This document shows, one piece after another, positions 50,476 to 59,922 of a DNA stretch of 64,000 nt. The notes under the pieces are model-generated. The model was not told the DNA's origin. It saw only the letters and a program-made list of their open reading frames with translations, and made no database searches. The DNA lies in NCBI GenBank assembly GCA_944324845.1, contig CALUXX010000002.1:331599-395598 (forward strand). Reading direction: 5' to 3'. The stretch comes from Candidatus Gastranaerophilales bacterium. Its GTDB lineage: Bacteria > Cyanobacteriota > Vampirovibrionia > Gastranaerophilales > Gastranaerophilaceae. How positions within the stretch are numbered: position 1 is the first letter of the stretch; each line of letters opens with the position of its first letter. The translations under genes were made by a program, and so were the position numbers.

Positions 50476-52248
50476 TTATTTACAAATTTTTTCGCATATT
50501 GTGTTTCGAATATCTTCTATAATAAGTTCTTTTGTAAGATGATAGCGTTTATATAGTTCATCAAGCGGAATTCTATCTGTAAACTCTTTTTTAGAGCCGA
50601 AATTCAAAGTTTTAACATTTGAATTTCCATAGAATCTTGAAATCTTTTCGCCAAATCCACCATCTAACATTCCATCTTCCAATGTTATAACAAGTTCGTG
50701 ATTTTGTTTTAATTCTTCAAGTAAATCTTCATCAATTCCTGTAGTATATATAGGATTGATTAAAGTTGCATTGATATTGAGTTTTTTCAGAAGTTCATCT
50801 TTAACTTCGCAAGCTAGGTTGAAGAAGTTTCCAAGTCCCAAGATAGCAACTTTTTCACCCTTTGAGATGGTTTTGTATTTGTTTATTTGAGAATAATCTG
50901 TATTATCAGGGATTCCTGTTGATATAAGTTCTGTCATTGGAATTCTTATTGCTATCGGGTGCTCGTTTTGATTATAAGCATATTCAAGCATTGCAAGATA
51001 TTCTTCTTTGTTTGTTGGTGACATATATACAAGATTTGGAATATTACTGATTAGAGGAATATCAAATGTGCATAAGTGAGTTGCATCAGCAGCTGAAATC
51101 CCGCCCCAATAAACAAGCATTGTTATTGGGGAATTATTTAATCCTAAATCTTGAGATAATTGGTCGTAAGTTCTTTGTATAAATGAACTCATAACAGTAA
51201 ATATAGGTTTTGCCCCATTTTTAGCAAGTGCAGAAGCATAAGCAACAGCGTGTTCTTCAGCAATACCAACGTCGGTATATTGTTCGCCAAGTTCTTTTCT
51301 ATATTCGCTATCAAATCCAAAAACTCCAGGAGTTCCTGCATTTATGACTATTGCTTTTTTATCAGTTTTAATTTTGTTTTTTATAAATTCACGAGTAATT
51401 GATGTGTAATCTTCAGGTAATTGAATTTTCGCATTATCAGGTTTTTCATCAAGTAGCCCCGGCATAATATAGTGGAAGGTTTCTTTATCAGCTTCTGCTT
51501 GAGCAAGTCCTTTTCCTTTTAGTGTATGAATATGTAAAATTGTTGGCTTTTTAGTATCTTTCACTTTTTCAAAAGCACTAATCATATCTTGAATATTATT
51601 ACCGTTTTCTACATATAAGTATTCGAACCCTAGAGATTTAAAGAAATTACATTCAGAATTTCCTTTTGTTTCTCTTAGAGTTTTTAAGTTCCCGTATAGT
51701 CCTCCGTGGTTTTCTGCAATAGACATTTCGTTGTCGTTTACAACAATAATGATGTTGCTGTTTAAGGTAGCTGCATTGTCTAACCCTTCCAGTGCTTCTC
51801 CTCCGCTTAAAGAACCATCACCAATAAGTGCTATTACATTATAGTTTTCACCATTTAAGTTTCTGGCTTTTGCAACACCTGTTGCAAGACTTACAGAAGT
51901 TGAAGTGTGACCGATTTTAAATAGATCATATTCACTTTCTTCAGGTGCGGTGTATCCTGTGTATTTTAAGTATTTATCAGGATCAGTAAAACCTTCTTTA
52001 CGTCTTGTTAGAATTTTGTGCGGATAGCATTGGTGAGAAACATCATATATAACTTTATCATTTGGCAGGTCAAAAACATAATGTAGTGCAATGGTTGCTT
52101 CGACTATTCCTAAATTAGGTGCCATGTGTCCGCCTATTGCGTTTACTTTTTTTATTATTAATTCTCTCATTTCGCTTGCAAGAGAATTCATTTCCTCAAT
52201 CGATAATTTTTTTACGTCTTTAGAATCATAAATTTTGTCTAAAATCAT
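50476..52248 (-). CDS. dxs: 1-deoxy-D-xylulose-5-phosphate synthase (short form)
   Basis: A 590-residue transketolase-like ThDP enzyme. GHMAPNLGIVEATIALHYVF, YDVSHQCYPHKIL, the ThDP motif GDGSLSGGEALEGLDNA with VNDNEMSIAEN, and the Glu region VGIAEEHAVAYASALAKNG are present. It joins pyruvate and glyceraldehyde 3-phosphate at the start of the MEP pathway; ispG is in the same window. It is about 30 residues shorter than E. coli DXS, and the insert after the ThDP motif differs, so a related transketolase role cannot be fully excluded. A GAGGG site precedes the ATG. Confidence 0.88.
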   Translation of the reverse strand: MILDKIYDSKDVKKLSIEEMNSLASEMRELIIKKVNAIGGHMAPNLGIVEATIALHYVFDLPNDKVIYDVSHQCYPHKILTRRKEGFTDPDKYLKYTGYTAPEESEYDLFKIGHTSTSVSLATGVAKARNLNGENYNVIALIGDGSLSGGEALEGLDNAATLNSNIIIVVNDNEMSIAENHGGLYGNLKTLRETKGNSECNFFKSLGFEYLYVENGNNIQDMISAFEKVKDTKKPTILHIHTLKGKGLAQAEADKETFHYIMPGLLDEKPDNAKIQLPEDYTSITREFIKNKIKTDKKAIVINAGTPGVFGFDSEYRKELGEQYTDVGIAEEHAVAYASALAKNGAKPIFTVMSSFIQRTYDQLSQDLGLNNSPITMLVYWGGISAADATHLCTFDIPLISNIPNLVYMSPTNKEEYLAMLEYAYNQNEHPIAIRIPMTELISTGIPDNTDYSQINKYKTISKGEKVAILGLGNFFNLACEVKDELLKKLNINATLINPIYTTGIDEDLLEELKQNHELVITLEDGMLDGGFGEKISRFYGNSNVKTLNFGSKKEFTDRIPLDELYKRYHLTKELIIEDIRNTICEKICK

Positions 52249-52379
52249 TTAGCCCTCTCTTTCATTATTACAATTACATTATATTGTAAAAATGTTTAAG
52301 ATTATAGGGGTAATATGTTTTTATTGATTTATCGAAGTCTTTATAGTAGTTTATTATAGAACTTTGGAAAGAGGTAGCA

Positions 52380-53453
52380 ATGAAGATATTGATAGGTTTA
52401 TCAGGCGGAGTAGATTCGACAGTTGCAGCATTAATATTAAAACAGCAAGGTTATGAACTTATTGGTGCAACGATGTCTATTTGGGGCAAACAAGACGAAG
52501 AAGCGATAAGATTAGGACATAAAAACGCTTGTTACGGTCCTGATGAACTTGAAAGTATAGAAGGAGCTAAAAGAATTTCTGAATTGTTAGGAATTCCTTA
52601 TCATGTATGTAATTGTGTTGATGCATATGAAAAAATAGTTTTAGAAAATTTCAGATCAGAATATGTTCAAGGTAGAACCCCAAATCCTTGTATATGGTGT
52701 AATGCTTATATTAAATTTGGAGCACTTCCTTTAGCTGTAAAACAAGATGGAATAGAGTTTGACAAATTTGCAACAGGTCATTATGCTCGAGTTGAGGAAG
52801 TAGATGGAAAATTTTTATTAAAGCGTGGTGTAGCGCCTAAAAAAGATCAATCTTATTTTCTTTACAGATTAAAACAAGACCAGTTAAAAAATATTCTTTT
52901 ACCGTTGGGCGGTTATACAAAAGAAGAAATTCGTCAAATTGCAAAAGATAACGGTTTAGAAGTCGCTGACAAACCTGATAGTCAAGACTTTTATGGCGGA
53001 GATTATAATGAATTATTACAGCTTGATGAAAAACCTGGTAATATTGTGAACCCAGATGGTAAGGTTCTTGGACAACATAAAGGTATATGGAATTATACGG
53101 TAGGTCAAAGAAAAGGTATTGGAATTTCTTCAACAGAGCCTTTGTATGTCTTGGAATTGAGAAAGGATTCAAATGAAGTTGTAATTGGTCCTGCTGATAA
53201 GACTTTCAAAAAATCGCTTATAGCAACTGATTTGAGTTGGGTTTTAGACGAACCTTTAAGAGAAGAAAGAAGAGTAAGCGCAAAGATTCGCTCAACTCAG
53301 CAACCTGTTGAAGCAACAGTAAGACCTATTGATGATGAACATTTTGAACTTATTTTTGATGATATGCAAAAATCAATAGCTATAGGTCAATCAGCAGTGC
53401 TTTATGATGGTGATACTGTTTTAGGCGGCGGTGTAATTGATTCTGTTAAATAG
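52380..53453 (+). CDS. mnmA: tRNA 2-thiouridylase MnmA, variant without the second catalytic cysteine
   Basis: A 357-residue MnmA-like enzyme with the PP-loop GLSGGVDST and a central CxxC at C104-C107 (NPCIWCN), then ATGHYARV and KKDQSYFLYRL. The usual second catalytic cysteine, in the SQxxCF segment near residue 200, is missing: the protein reads PDSQDFYGGDY there. It may use the CxxC and an iron-sulfur centre, as some relatives do. The reaction would be thiolation of U34 in tRNA-Lys, -Glu and -Gln. AGAGG precedes the ATG. Confidence 0.85.
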   Translation: MKILIGLSGGVDSTVAALILKQQGYELIGATMSIWGKQDEEAIRLGHKNACYGPDELESIEGAKRISELLGIPYHVCNCVDAYEKIVLENFRSEYVQGRTPNPCIWCNAYIKFGALPLAVKQDGIEFDKFATGHYARVEEVDGKFLLKRGVAPKKDQSYFLYRLKQDQLKNILLPLGGYTKEEIRQIAKDNGLEVADKPDSQDFYGGDYNELLQLDEKPGNIVNPDGKVLGQHKGIWNYTVGQRKGIGISSTEPLYVLELRKDSNEVVIGPADKTFKKSLIATDLSWVLDEPLREERRVSAKIRSTQQPVEATVRPIDDEHFELIFDDMQKSIAIGQSAVLYDGDTVLGGGVIDSVK

Positions 53454-53454
53454 G

Positions 53455-54453
53455 TTAGTTTAACTTTTTATTATGAAAACCTTTTGTTGCAGATATTGAT
53501 CTTCCTATTGATTTGATTATATTTTCGATGTTTTGACGGGTGTATTCGATGGAAGTTGAGTGACTTTTGTTCGGATAAATCTCGTATTTTTCTTGATATT
53601 GACAAGTTGTAACGTTTGGCATAATTACATTAGCACCACTTTGAAGTGCAATAATTCTGCCATTTGGATTTATTGTTTCCATTGCAGTTGTTGCAGGAAT
53701 ATTTATATCAGGAAGCAGCAATCTTGTTAGTGCCATAACTTTAAGTGCAAGTGTAAAATCTCCGTTTTTAGCATTTGCAAGTGGTGTTTGCGGATGTGAT
53801 ATAAAAGGTCCTATTCCAATCATATCCGCATCAATATCTTTAAAAAATAATATATCATTAACTAAAGATTCAAAAGTTTGTTCCGGTAATCCGACTAAAC
53901 ACCCTGTTCCAACTTCATATCCAAGTTTTTTCAAATCTTTAAGACATCTTAATCTATTTTCAAAACTCATATAAGGGTGCATTTTTTTATAAAGATTTTC
54001 ATCTGTTGTTTCAATACGGATTAAATACCTGTCAGCACCTGCATTTTTAAACTCTTTATAATCTTGAAAACTTCTTTCTCCGATGCTAAGAGTTAGTGCA
54101 ACATCAAAATTTTTAATATTTTCGATTATTTTGCAAATATCTTTTGTTGTATATGCTTCATCTTCTCCGGATTGGAGAACGATTGTTTTGTATCCCAAAT
54201 TTATTGCATTTTGAGCATCTTTTGTTATTTGCTCAATAGAAAGTCTATATCTTTCGATATTTTTGTTAGCGCAACGAAGTCCACAGTATTTACAAGAGTT
54301 TTTGCAGATGTTTGAAAATTCAATAAGACCTCTTAAATGAATTTCATCTCCGACATTTTCTTGCCGAACTTTATTCGCATGAGAAAACAGCCAATCATTT
54401 TGGCTGTTTTCTTTCAAAATATCTAAAAGTTCTTTTTTTGTATAATTTGTCAT
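53455..54453 (-). CDS. hydE: [FeFe]-hydrogenase maturase HydE
   Basis: A 332-residue radical-SAM protein with the cluster motif C50-xxx-C54-xx-C57 (NICKNSCKYCG). LRGLIEFSNICKNSCKYCGL, LSIGERSFQDYKEFKNAGAD, GPFISHPQTPLANAKNGDF and METINPNGRIIALQSGANVI are HydE blocks. It builds part of the hydrogenase di-iron centre with HydF and HydG, neither of which is in the window. PylB-like relatives are an alternative but less likely. It starts 27 bases after the bioB stop, so the two are probably one operon. The ATG was preferred over a TTG 15 bases earlier. Confidence 0.85.
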   Translation of the reverse strand: MTNYTKKELLDILKENSQNDWLFSHANKVRQENVGDEIHLRGLIEFSNICKNSCKYCGLRCANKNIERYRLSIEQITKDAQNAINLGYKTIVLQSGEDEAYTTKDICKIIENIKNFDVALTLSIGERSFQDYKEFKNAGADRYLIRIETTDENLYKKMHPYMSFENRLRCLKDLKKLGYEVGTGCLVGLPEQTFESLVNDILFFKDIDADMIGIGPFISHPQTPLANAKNGDFTLALKVMALTRLLLPDINIPATTAMETINPNGRIIALQSGANVIMPNVTTCQYQEKYEIYPNKSHSTSIEYTRQNIENIIKSIGRSISATKGFHNKKLN

Positions 54454-54480
54454 TATATAACTTTCCAAAAGTTTTAATGC

Positions 54481-55419
54481 CTATACCAAAACCATATCAA
54501 GTTCTTTAAGCATTTCTTTATCTTCTTCGGATTTAGAACCTACAGTAGTAAGGTAATTCCCTACAAGAACTCCATTCATACCTGCAATAAAACCTCGTTT
54601 TTGGTTTTCTTTTGAAAGTCTTGTTGTTCTTCCGCCTGCATAACGAAGGACAGCTTTTGGTAAAATTATTCTAAATATGCAGATAGTTTTTAGTATTTCT
54701 TCTTCATCAATTTTGTCCCCGTAATTTTCAAGCGGAGTACCTTTAATTGGACAAAGAATGTTCATCGGGACTGATTCAGGGTTAATTTTTTTTAAACTCA
54801 AAGCCATATCAACTCGATCTTCTCTGGTTTCACCCATTCCGATAATAACACCGCAACATACTTCCAAACCATATTTTCTGGCAAGTTCAACAGTCTTAAT
54901 TCTATCTTCAAAGGTATGAGTTGTGCATATAAATTTGTGATAATTTTCAGAAGTATTAATATTGTGATGAAATCTTTTAAGTCCTGCATCTTTTAATTGT
55001 TTCATTTGAGTTTCTGTTAAAATGCCCAAAGATGCGCAACATTCAAGCCCCTCAATACTTGTAACTGCACGAACCATATCAAGAATGATTTCAAAATCTT
55101 TATCAGAAGGTTTTCTTCCTGAAGTAACTATACTAAATCTTGTTGCTCCGTTTTCTTTTGCACTAAGTGCAGCTTTTTTAACTGTTTCAACGTCTAATAA
55201 AGGTTGAAATTCAATATCAGCGTGGTTGTGACTGCTTTGTGCACAGTATTTGCAATTTTCGCTGCAAGCTCCTGTTCTTGCGCTTATTATGCTGCAAGCC
55301 TCAACTTTATTTGAAAAATTTTCGTGAGTAATGTTTTTTGATATTTCTAATAATTCATCAAGGGGTTTTTCGTATAATTCCAAAAAATCTTCTTTGGTAT
55401 AGTCTTTATATCTATCCAT
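54481..55419 (-). CDS. bioB: Biotin synthase
   Basis: A 312-residue radical-SAM enzyme with C52-xxx-C56-xx-C59 (GACSENCKYCAQSSHN) and the second-cluster cysteines in FSIVTSGRKPS, CCASLG and ARKYGLEVCCGVIIGMG, ending AVLRYAGGRTTRL with the arginine ligand of the [2Fe-2S] cluster. It inserts sulfur into dethiobiotin. It is followed by hydE in the same direction. AAGGAG precedes the ATG. Confidence 0.95.
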   Translation of the reverse strand: MDRYKDYTKEDFLELYEKPLDELLEISKNITHENFSNKVEACSIISARTGACSENCKYCAQSSHNHADIEFQPLLDVETVKKAALSAKENGATRFSIVTSGRKPSDKDFEIILDMVRAVTSIEGLECCASLGILTETQMKQLKDAGLKRFHHNINTSENYHKFICTTHTFEDRIKTVELARKYGLEVCCGVIIGMGETREDRVDMALSLKKINPESVPMNILCPIKGTPLENYGDKIDEEEILKTICIFRIILPKAVLRYAGGRTTRLSKENQKRGFIAGMNGVLVGNYLTTVGSKSEEDKEMLKELDMVLV

Positions 55420-55496
55420 ATTTCGCTCCTTCTTGTGTCTAAGATATATTTAATACCATTATGATATTACAAAAATAGAAATTACAGAAATAAACA

Positions 55497-56672
55497 TTAA
55501 GATTGTGAATTTTGAAAAATCCCATTAGCTGCAATATATCCTGTAGTCCAGCAGTTTTGCAAGTTAAATCCTCCGCAAAAACCGTCAATATCCATTACTT
55601 CCCCACAGCAATAGAGATTTTTATATTTTTTTAATTCTAATGTCTTAGGGTTAAGCTCTTTCAAGTCAATTCCTCCGCAGGTCACAACTTCACTATCCGG
55701 AACTTTTCCTATTATGTCTATATCATAAGACGTTAATTGTTGATAAATTTTATTACGAGTTTTGCCATCTATTTTGTGACAAGGAGTTTCCTGTGAAATT
55801 TGTAATTTGTTAAGAATGTGGTTTGCAAAAGATTTTGGAATATAGTTTCCTAACAAGTTTTTAATTTCTTTATGCGGATTTTTGTTTAGTTCATCTTGAA
55901 GGTCAAAATCATCAACGAACTTGATTTTCAATTTAAATGGCAGATTTTCTCTTGCCATAATTGATGAAATTTTGTAAATTGCAGGTCCTGAAATTCCCTT
56001 ATGAGTGAATAATAAATCTCCAGTACACAAATTCTTTCCTGATGAAACAGATACATTTTTAAGACTAACTCCTGAAATTTCAGAAAAATCTTCTTTTGTT
56101 ACTAATCCTACAAGGGATTGAACAGGTGGAATAATTTTTATTTCTAAATCAGATAGAATATTCAAATTAGAATGTCCGCCTATTGCAATTACGACAATAT
56201 CAAATGCGTAAGTTGATTTATTCGTTTTTATTTTGTAACCGTTGTTTATTTGTGAAATTTTTACTATTTCTTCATTAACAAATTGGCAATTTTTGATTGC
56301 TTCTAAAAGCTTTTTTCTAACATCATTTGATGAATTTGTCGATGGAAAAATTCGCAAATCATCTTGAGTGTAAGTTTTAATTCCTATATTATCCATAAAC
56401 TCAATAGTGTCTTGCGTTGAAAATTTGGAAAATAAAGAGTATAAAAACTTTTCACCTCTAGGATAATTTTTTGCTAATTGTTTAAAATCATAAATTGCGT
56501 GAGCAAGGTTGCAGCGACCACCGCCAGTAGGTAATAATGTTCTTAAGTATTTACCTTTGTCAAAAAGAGTAACATCAAACCCGAAATCTTTTAAATATTT
56601 AGCACAAATGCATCCGGCAGGTCCTGTTCCAGCTATAGCAATTCTAATTTTAGAAATCGACTCTTGTACCAT
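55497..56672 (-). CDS. FAD-dependent oxidoreductase, HI0933/BaiN type
   Basis: A 391-residue flavoprotein: IAIAGTGPAGCICAKYLKDFG is the FAD-binding motif, LRTLLPTGGGRCNLAHAI the family signature and GEVMDIDGFCGGFNLQNCWTTG the closing block. The family is described as aminoacetone-oxidase-like or BaiN-like, but real substrates are rarely known. Its start overlaps folK by 23 bases, indicating translation coupling. No further partner gene is seen. Confidence 0.88.
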   Translation of the reverse strand: MVQESISKIRIAIAGTGPAGCICAKYLKDFGFDVTLFDKGKYLRTLLPTGGGRCNLAHAIYDFKQLAKNYPRGEKFLYSLFSKFSTQDTIEFMDNIGIKTYTQDDLRIFPSTNSSNDVRKKLLEAIKNCQFVNEEIVKISQINNGYKIKTNKSTYAFDIVVIAIGGHSNLNILSDLEIKIIPPVQSLVGLVTKEDFSEISGVSLKNVSVSSGKNLCTGDLLFTHKGISGPAIYKISSIMARENLPFKLKIKFVDDFDLQDELNKNPHKEIKNLLGNYIPKSFANHILNKLQISQETPCHKIDGKTRNKIYQQLTSYDIDIIGKVPDSEVVTCGGIDLKELNPKTLELKKYKNLYCCGEVMDIDGFCGGFNLQNCWTTGYIAANGIFQNSQS

Positions 56673-57156
56673 ATAAAAATACCATTTCCGGATTTTCTAA
56701 ATCATTGTGCATTTCAACAATACTTTTGTGTAAGACAGGATGTATAAAGCCTGAATTTAATTCAAGCATTGGGACAAGAGTAAATGCTCTTAAGTGAACA
56801 AATTTGTGCGGGATAGTCAGATTTTCTTCATTTATTATGTCTTTGTTATAGAAAAGAATATCTATATCAATAGTTCTATCCTCGTAATTTTTATTTTCTT
56901 TTGGTTCTCTGCCTAATTTTTTTTCTATTCTTTGGCAAGCTTCAAGCAGTTGTTTGGGTGAATATTGTGTCTTAATTTCTATAACTGCATTAACAAACCA
57001 ATTTTGAGTATTCATATCCCAAGGTTCAGTTTCGTAGAATGCTGAAGTTCTAACAATCGAAATTTTTTCTTCAGCACCAATTAAACCGGCTGCTTGTTGT
57101 ACGTAACCGATTCTATCTCCCTTATTTGAACCTAAACTCAGATATGCTATTGCCAT
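56650..57156 (-). CDS. folK: 2-amino-4-hydroxy-6-hydroxymethyldihydropteridine pyrophosphokinase
   Basis: A 168-residue HPPK with LSLGSNKGDRIGYVQQA, ETEPWDMNTQNWFVNAV and the signature DRTIDIDILFYN. It puts a pyrophosphate on the pterin for folate synthesis. No folP or folB is adjacent. The last 23 bases overlap the flavoprotein start. An upstream ribosome site is weak, but the start matches the family. Confidence 0.95.
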   Translation of the reverse strand: MAIAYLSLGSNKGDRIGYVQQAAGLIGAEEKISIVRTSAFYETEPWDMNTQNWFVNAVIEIKTQYSPKQLLEACQRIEKKLGREPKENKNYEDRTIDIDILFYNKDIINEENLTIPHKFVHLRAFTLVPMLELNSGFIHPVLHKSIVEMHNDLENPEMVFLYGTRVDF

Positions 57157-57192
57157 ATCCTGATTTTATAAATTTTTGTATATATTGTCAAC

Positions 57193-58527
57193 ATGTTATA
57201 TTCTTTGGTGTATAATTTTCTTGTTATGATTACTTATTCTATTATTTTAATTTTATTATTGCTGGTTATAGTTGCAATGTTTAGTGAACTTTTCTTATAC
57301 GGATTGGTTTCTACATTGCTATTTATAATCTTATTGCCATTTTATTATGTAATTCGTGCAATCAGTGGTAAGTTCTTATATGGATGGAGAGAAAAGTTAG
57401 GCTTTTTTAAAGCGCCTGATTTAGGTTCAAAGGTTATAATGTACCATGGTGTTTCTGTAGGGGAAGTTATTGCTTTAGAAAATCTTATTAAAAAGACAAA
57501 AGAAGTTTTTCCTGATTATAAGATTGTAGTTACAACAGGGACAAAGACCGGTCAAGAAATTGCGATAAAAAAATATTCACAAGTTGCGGATTTTATAACA
57601 TATTTTCCTTTTGATATTCCGCTTTGTGTACAAGCCTTTTTCAGCAAGATTAAACCTACAGTTGTATTGATTGCGGAAACAGAATTGTGGCCAATATTTG
57701 CCTCATTTTGTAAATTGAAAAATATTAAGCTTTATACAATCAATGGCAGAATGTCAGACTCAACATACAAATTGTATAGATTATGCAGATATTTCTTCAA
57801 AAAGATTTTGGTTAAATATACAAAGATTTTGACGCAAAGTGAAATTGACCGAAATAAATTGATTTCAATAGGAGCACCTCCTGAAAAAACATTTGTTATG
57901 AAGAATTTAAAATTTGATGTAAAAAGAACAAATGAAACTGTTGATATTGGACAAGAAGGTTATAGAGTAATTATTGCAGGTAGTACACATAAAACTGAAG
58001 AAGAAATTATAATAAATATCTTCAAAGAAAAGTTACAAAAATATTCTGATATAAAATTACTTTTAGTTCCAAGACACACAACTCGTTTACCTCAAATTAT
58101 TCCAATATTGGATGAAAGTAAAATTAGTTATGGATTCCGTTCAAAAGGAGATACATTTGCACAGAAAGATATTATAGTGCTTGATACAATGGGTGAATTG
58201 GGCAAAATGTATTCAATATGTAATTTTGCATTTATTGGCGGAAGTTTTAATAATACAGGCGGTCATAATCCATTAGAAGCTACTGTATATTCAAAACCAA
58301 CTATAACAGGACCTTCAATTCATAATTTCAGAGATATATATTGGTTATTGTCTCAATCAAAGGCTGGTAAAGTTGTAAAAACTCCTGAAGAACTTAGTGA
58401 TTATATGGAAGTTTTGTTATCTGATAAAGAATTTTATGAACAGGCTTGTAAGGATTGTGAGACAATATTTAATGACCAACAAGGTGCATTAGATGTTGTA
58501 ATAGATGAATTAAAGCAGATTTTGTAA
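57193..58527 (+). CDS. waaA: 3-deoxy-D-manno-octulosonic acid (Kdo) transferase
   Basis: A 444-residue glycosyltransferase with an N-terminal membrane anchor, then GWREKLGFF, HGVSVGEVIALENLI, TGTKTGQEIA, AETELWPIF and, in the second domain, IIAGSTHKTEEE and FIGGSFNNTGGHNPLE. It adds Kdo to lipid IVA on the cytoplasmic side of the inner membrane, so the cell should make lipopolysaccharide. The start is uncertain: ATGs at 57193 and 57226 both lack a ribosome site, and a TATAAT at 57211 lies between them, which could favour the later one. Confidence 0.92.
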   Translation: MLYSLVYNFLVMITYSIILILLLLVIVAMFSELFLYGLVSTLLFIILLPFYYVIRAISGKFLYGWREKLGFFKAPDLGSKVIMYHGVSVGEVIALENLIKKTKEVFPDYKIVVTTGTKTGQEIAIKKYSQVADFITYFPFDIPLCVQAFFSKIKPTVVLIAETELWPIFASFCKLKNIKLYTINGRMSDSTYKLYRLCRYFFKKILVKYTKILTQSEIDRNKLISIGAPPEKTFVMKNLKFDVKRTNETVDIGQEGYRVIIAGSTHKTEEEIIINIFKEKLQKYSDIKLLLVPRHTTRLPQIIPILDESKISYGFRSKGDTFAQKDIIVLDTMGELGKMYSICNFAFIGGSFNNTGGHNPLEATVYSKPTITGPSIHNFRDIYWLLSQSKAGKVVKTPEELSDYMEVLLSDKEFYEQACKDCETIFNDQQGALDVVIDELKQIL

Positions 58528-58635
58528 ACTTTTTGAATAATAACGAAGCTGTAAAACCCCTTGGTACACAAGGAGTTTTGCTTAATGTAACGAAATATTA
58601 CAAATAAGAGGTAAAAAACTAAAGAAAAGATAAAA

Positions 58636-58679
58636 AGTGACCGATATAAAGGATATAGGAACAAGATGAAAGGGTCACT
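58636..58679 (+). promoter_or_regulatory. Possible hairpin masking the ribosome site of the 58683 gene
   Basis: AGTGACC (58636-58642) and GGTCACT (58673-58679) are exact complements with 30 bases between them. The second arm includes the GGG of the only good ribosome site (AAGGG at 58670-58674) just before the ATG, so pairing would hide it. Confidence 0.35.
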
Positions 58680-58682
58680 ACT

Positions 58683-59759
58683 ATGGGTATGGCAGCATCA
58701 CAGGCAAGATTCTTAAGCCTAACCGCAAGAAAAAGTAACGTTGAATATGAAGGACAACAAATCAACCAACAAAGAACTACGTTGTCTAACGAATCTTCAA
58801 ACTACTATAGCCAATTATGCAACTTAGTAGTGCCAACACCACCTTCAAGCGAAGATTATTCAAAGACAACATATACATTTACTGACGGTTCAGAAACAAA
58901 CACAATCAATTCATTAGTCGCAAAACAAAACGGTTTGTATATCTTGAACTATACACAATCATTTGAAACAGAAAGTGTAGTATCAAATGGTTCAGTAGTA
59001 ACAACAAAACAAGTTGATGCAGACGGTAATGAAACATTCTATGTAGGTTCAACAAAATTAAGAGCAATGAACCCTGATGCAACATTGGATGATGAAGCTA
59101 TAAAAAATGATCCATATTTATCAACATTGGAATCAGCAGAAGTAGAAGATATTTTACAAATGGAAAAAACATATTTGACATTATTACAAGAAAAATATGG
59201 TGACCAAGAATGGTATGTAAGATATCAAAAGAATTCATCAACCGGATCATACGAACCAGTATTTTATAACAAACAACAAGTAGATGATGCAGATTACAGT
59301 GATAAAACAGGAGCATCACTATCAGGTATCAAATCATATGTTTACGGAACAACAACCGAAACAAGAGAAATTAAAAACGCAACAGCAAGAGTAGATCAAG
59401 ACACATCAGGCAGATATATCAACATCTACATCTATGAAACAAATGCAGACGGTTCAATCAAAACAGATGCAAATGGAAATGAATTATACACAGAATATCC
59501 ACTAACAACCACCACAGAAAGTGATGATCAAGCATATAATGATGCAATGAACCAATATAATTATAATAAAGCAAAATATGATCACGAAATAGAAGTAATA
59601 AATTCAAAAATACAAATAATACAAAGCCAAGATAAGGATTTAGAATTACGTTTGAAACAGTTAGATACAGAAGAAAACGCAATTTCAACAGAATTAGATT
59701 CAGTTAAGAAAGTTATATCCAAGAACGTTGACAGTTCATTCAAGACATTCAACGCATAA
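58683..59759 (+). CDS. Secretion/filament-like protein with helical ends and variable centre
   Basis: A 358-residue protein I do not recognise. The first 45 residues are helical (MGMAASQARFLSLTARKSN, QINQQRTTLSNESS) and the last 70 form a coiled coil (YDHEIEVINSKIQIIQSQDK to SSFKTFNA). The centre is beta-rich, full of Thr, Ser, Asp and Tyr. Helical ends around a variable domain recall flagellin, hook and type III needle proteins; no signal peptide is seen, also as in those. Codons lean to AAC, TAC, ATC, ACA and TCA, more than in neighbours, hinting at high expression. An AAGGG site and a possible hairpin precede it; a terminator follows. Confidence 0.7.
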   Translation: MGMAASQARFLSLTARKSNVEYEGQQINQQRTTLSNESSNYYSQLCNLVVPTPPSSEDYSKTTYTFTDGSETNTINSLVAKQNGLYILNYTQSFETESVVSNGSVVTTKQVDADGNETFYVGSTKLRAMNPDATLDDEAIKNDPYLSTLESAEVEDILQMEKTYLTLLQEKYGDQEWYVRYQKNSSTGSYEPVFYNKQQVDDADYSDKTGASLSGIKSYVYGTTTETREIKNATARVDQDTSGRYINIYIYETNADGSIKTDANGNELYTEYPLTTTTESDDQAYNDAMNQYNYNKAKYDHEIEVINSKIQIIQSQDKDLELRLKQLDTEENAISTELDSVKKVISKNVDSSFKTFNA

Positions 59760-59814
59760 TTTGAACGACTTAACTAAAATACAAATTTTCCTTTCCCTTT
59801 TTCCTATTGATTTT

Positions 59815-59842
59815 CCAACGACTTTAATGTCGTTTTTTTTTT
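59815..59842 (+). terminator. Terminator after the 58683 gene
   Basis: AACGAC and GTCGTT form a 6-bp stem with a TTTAAT loop, followed by ten T. Confidence 0.8.
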
Positions 59843-59922
59843 GCTTAAATTTAGTTATTTAGAATTAATGCACTTTATTCAACTTTGTTATATAATTTAT
59901 ATATTGTGAAAGAGGTGTTTAT

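Noticed and set aside
58551..58580. Hairpin AAAACCCCTTG/CAAGGAGTTTT after waaA as a terminator
   Set aside because: It has a mismatch in the stem and no T run after it, so I cannot support a terminator here.
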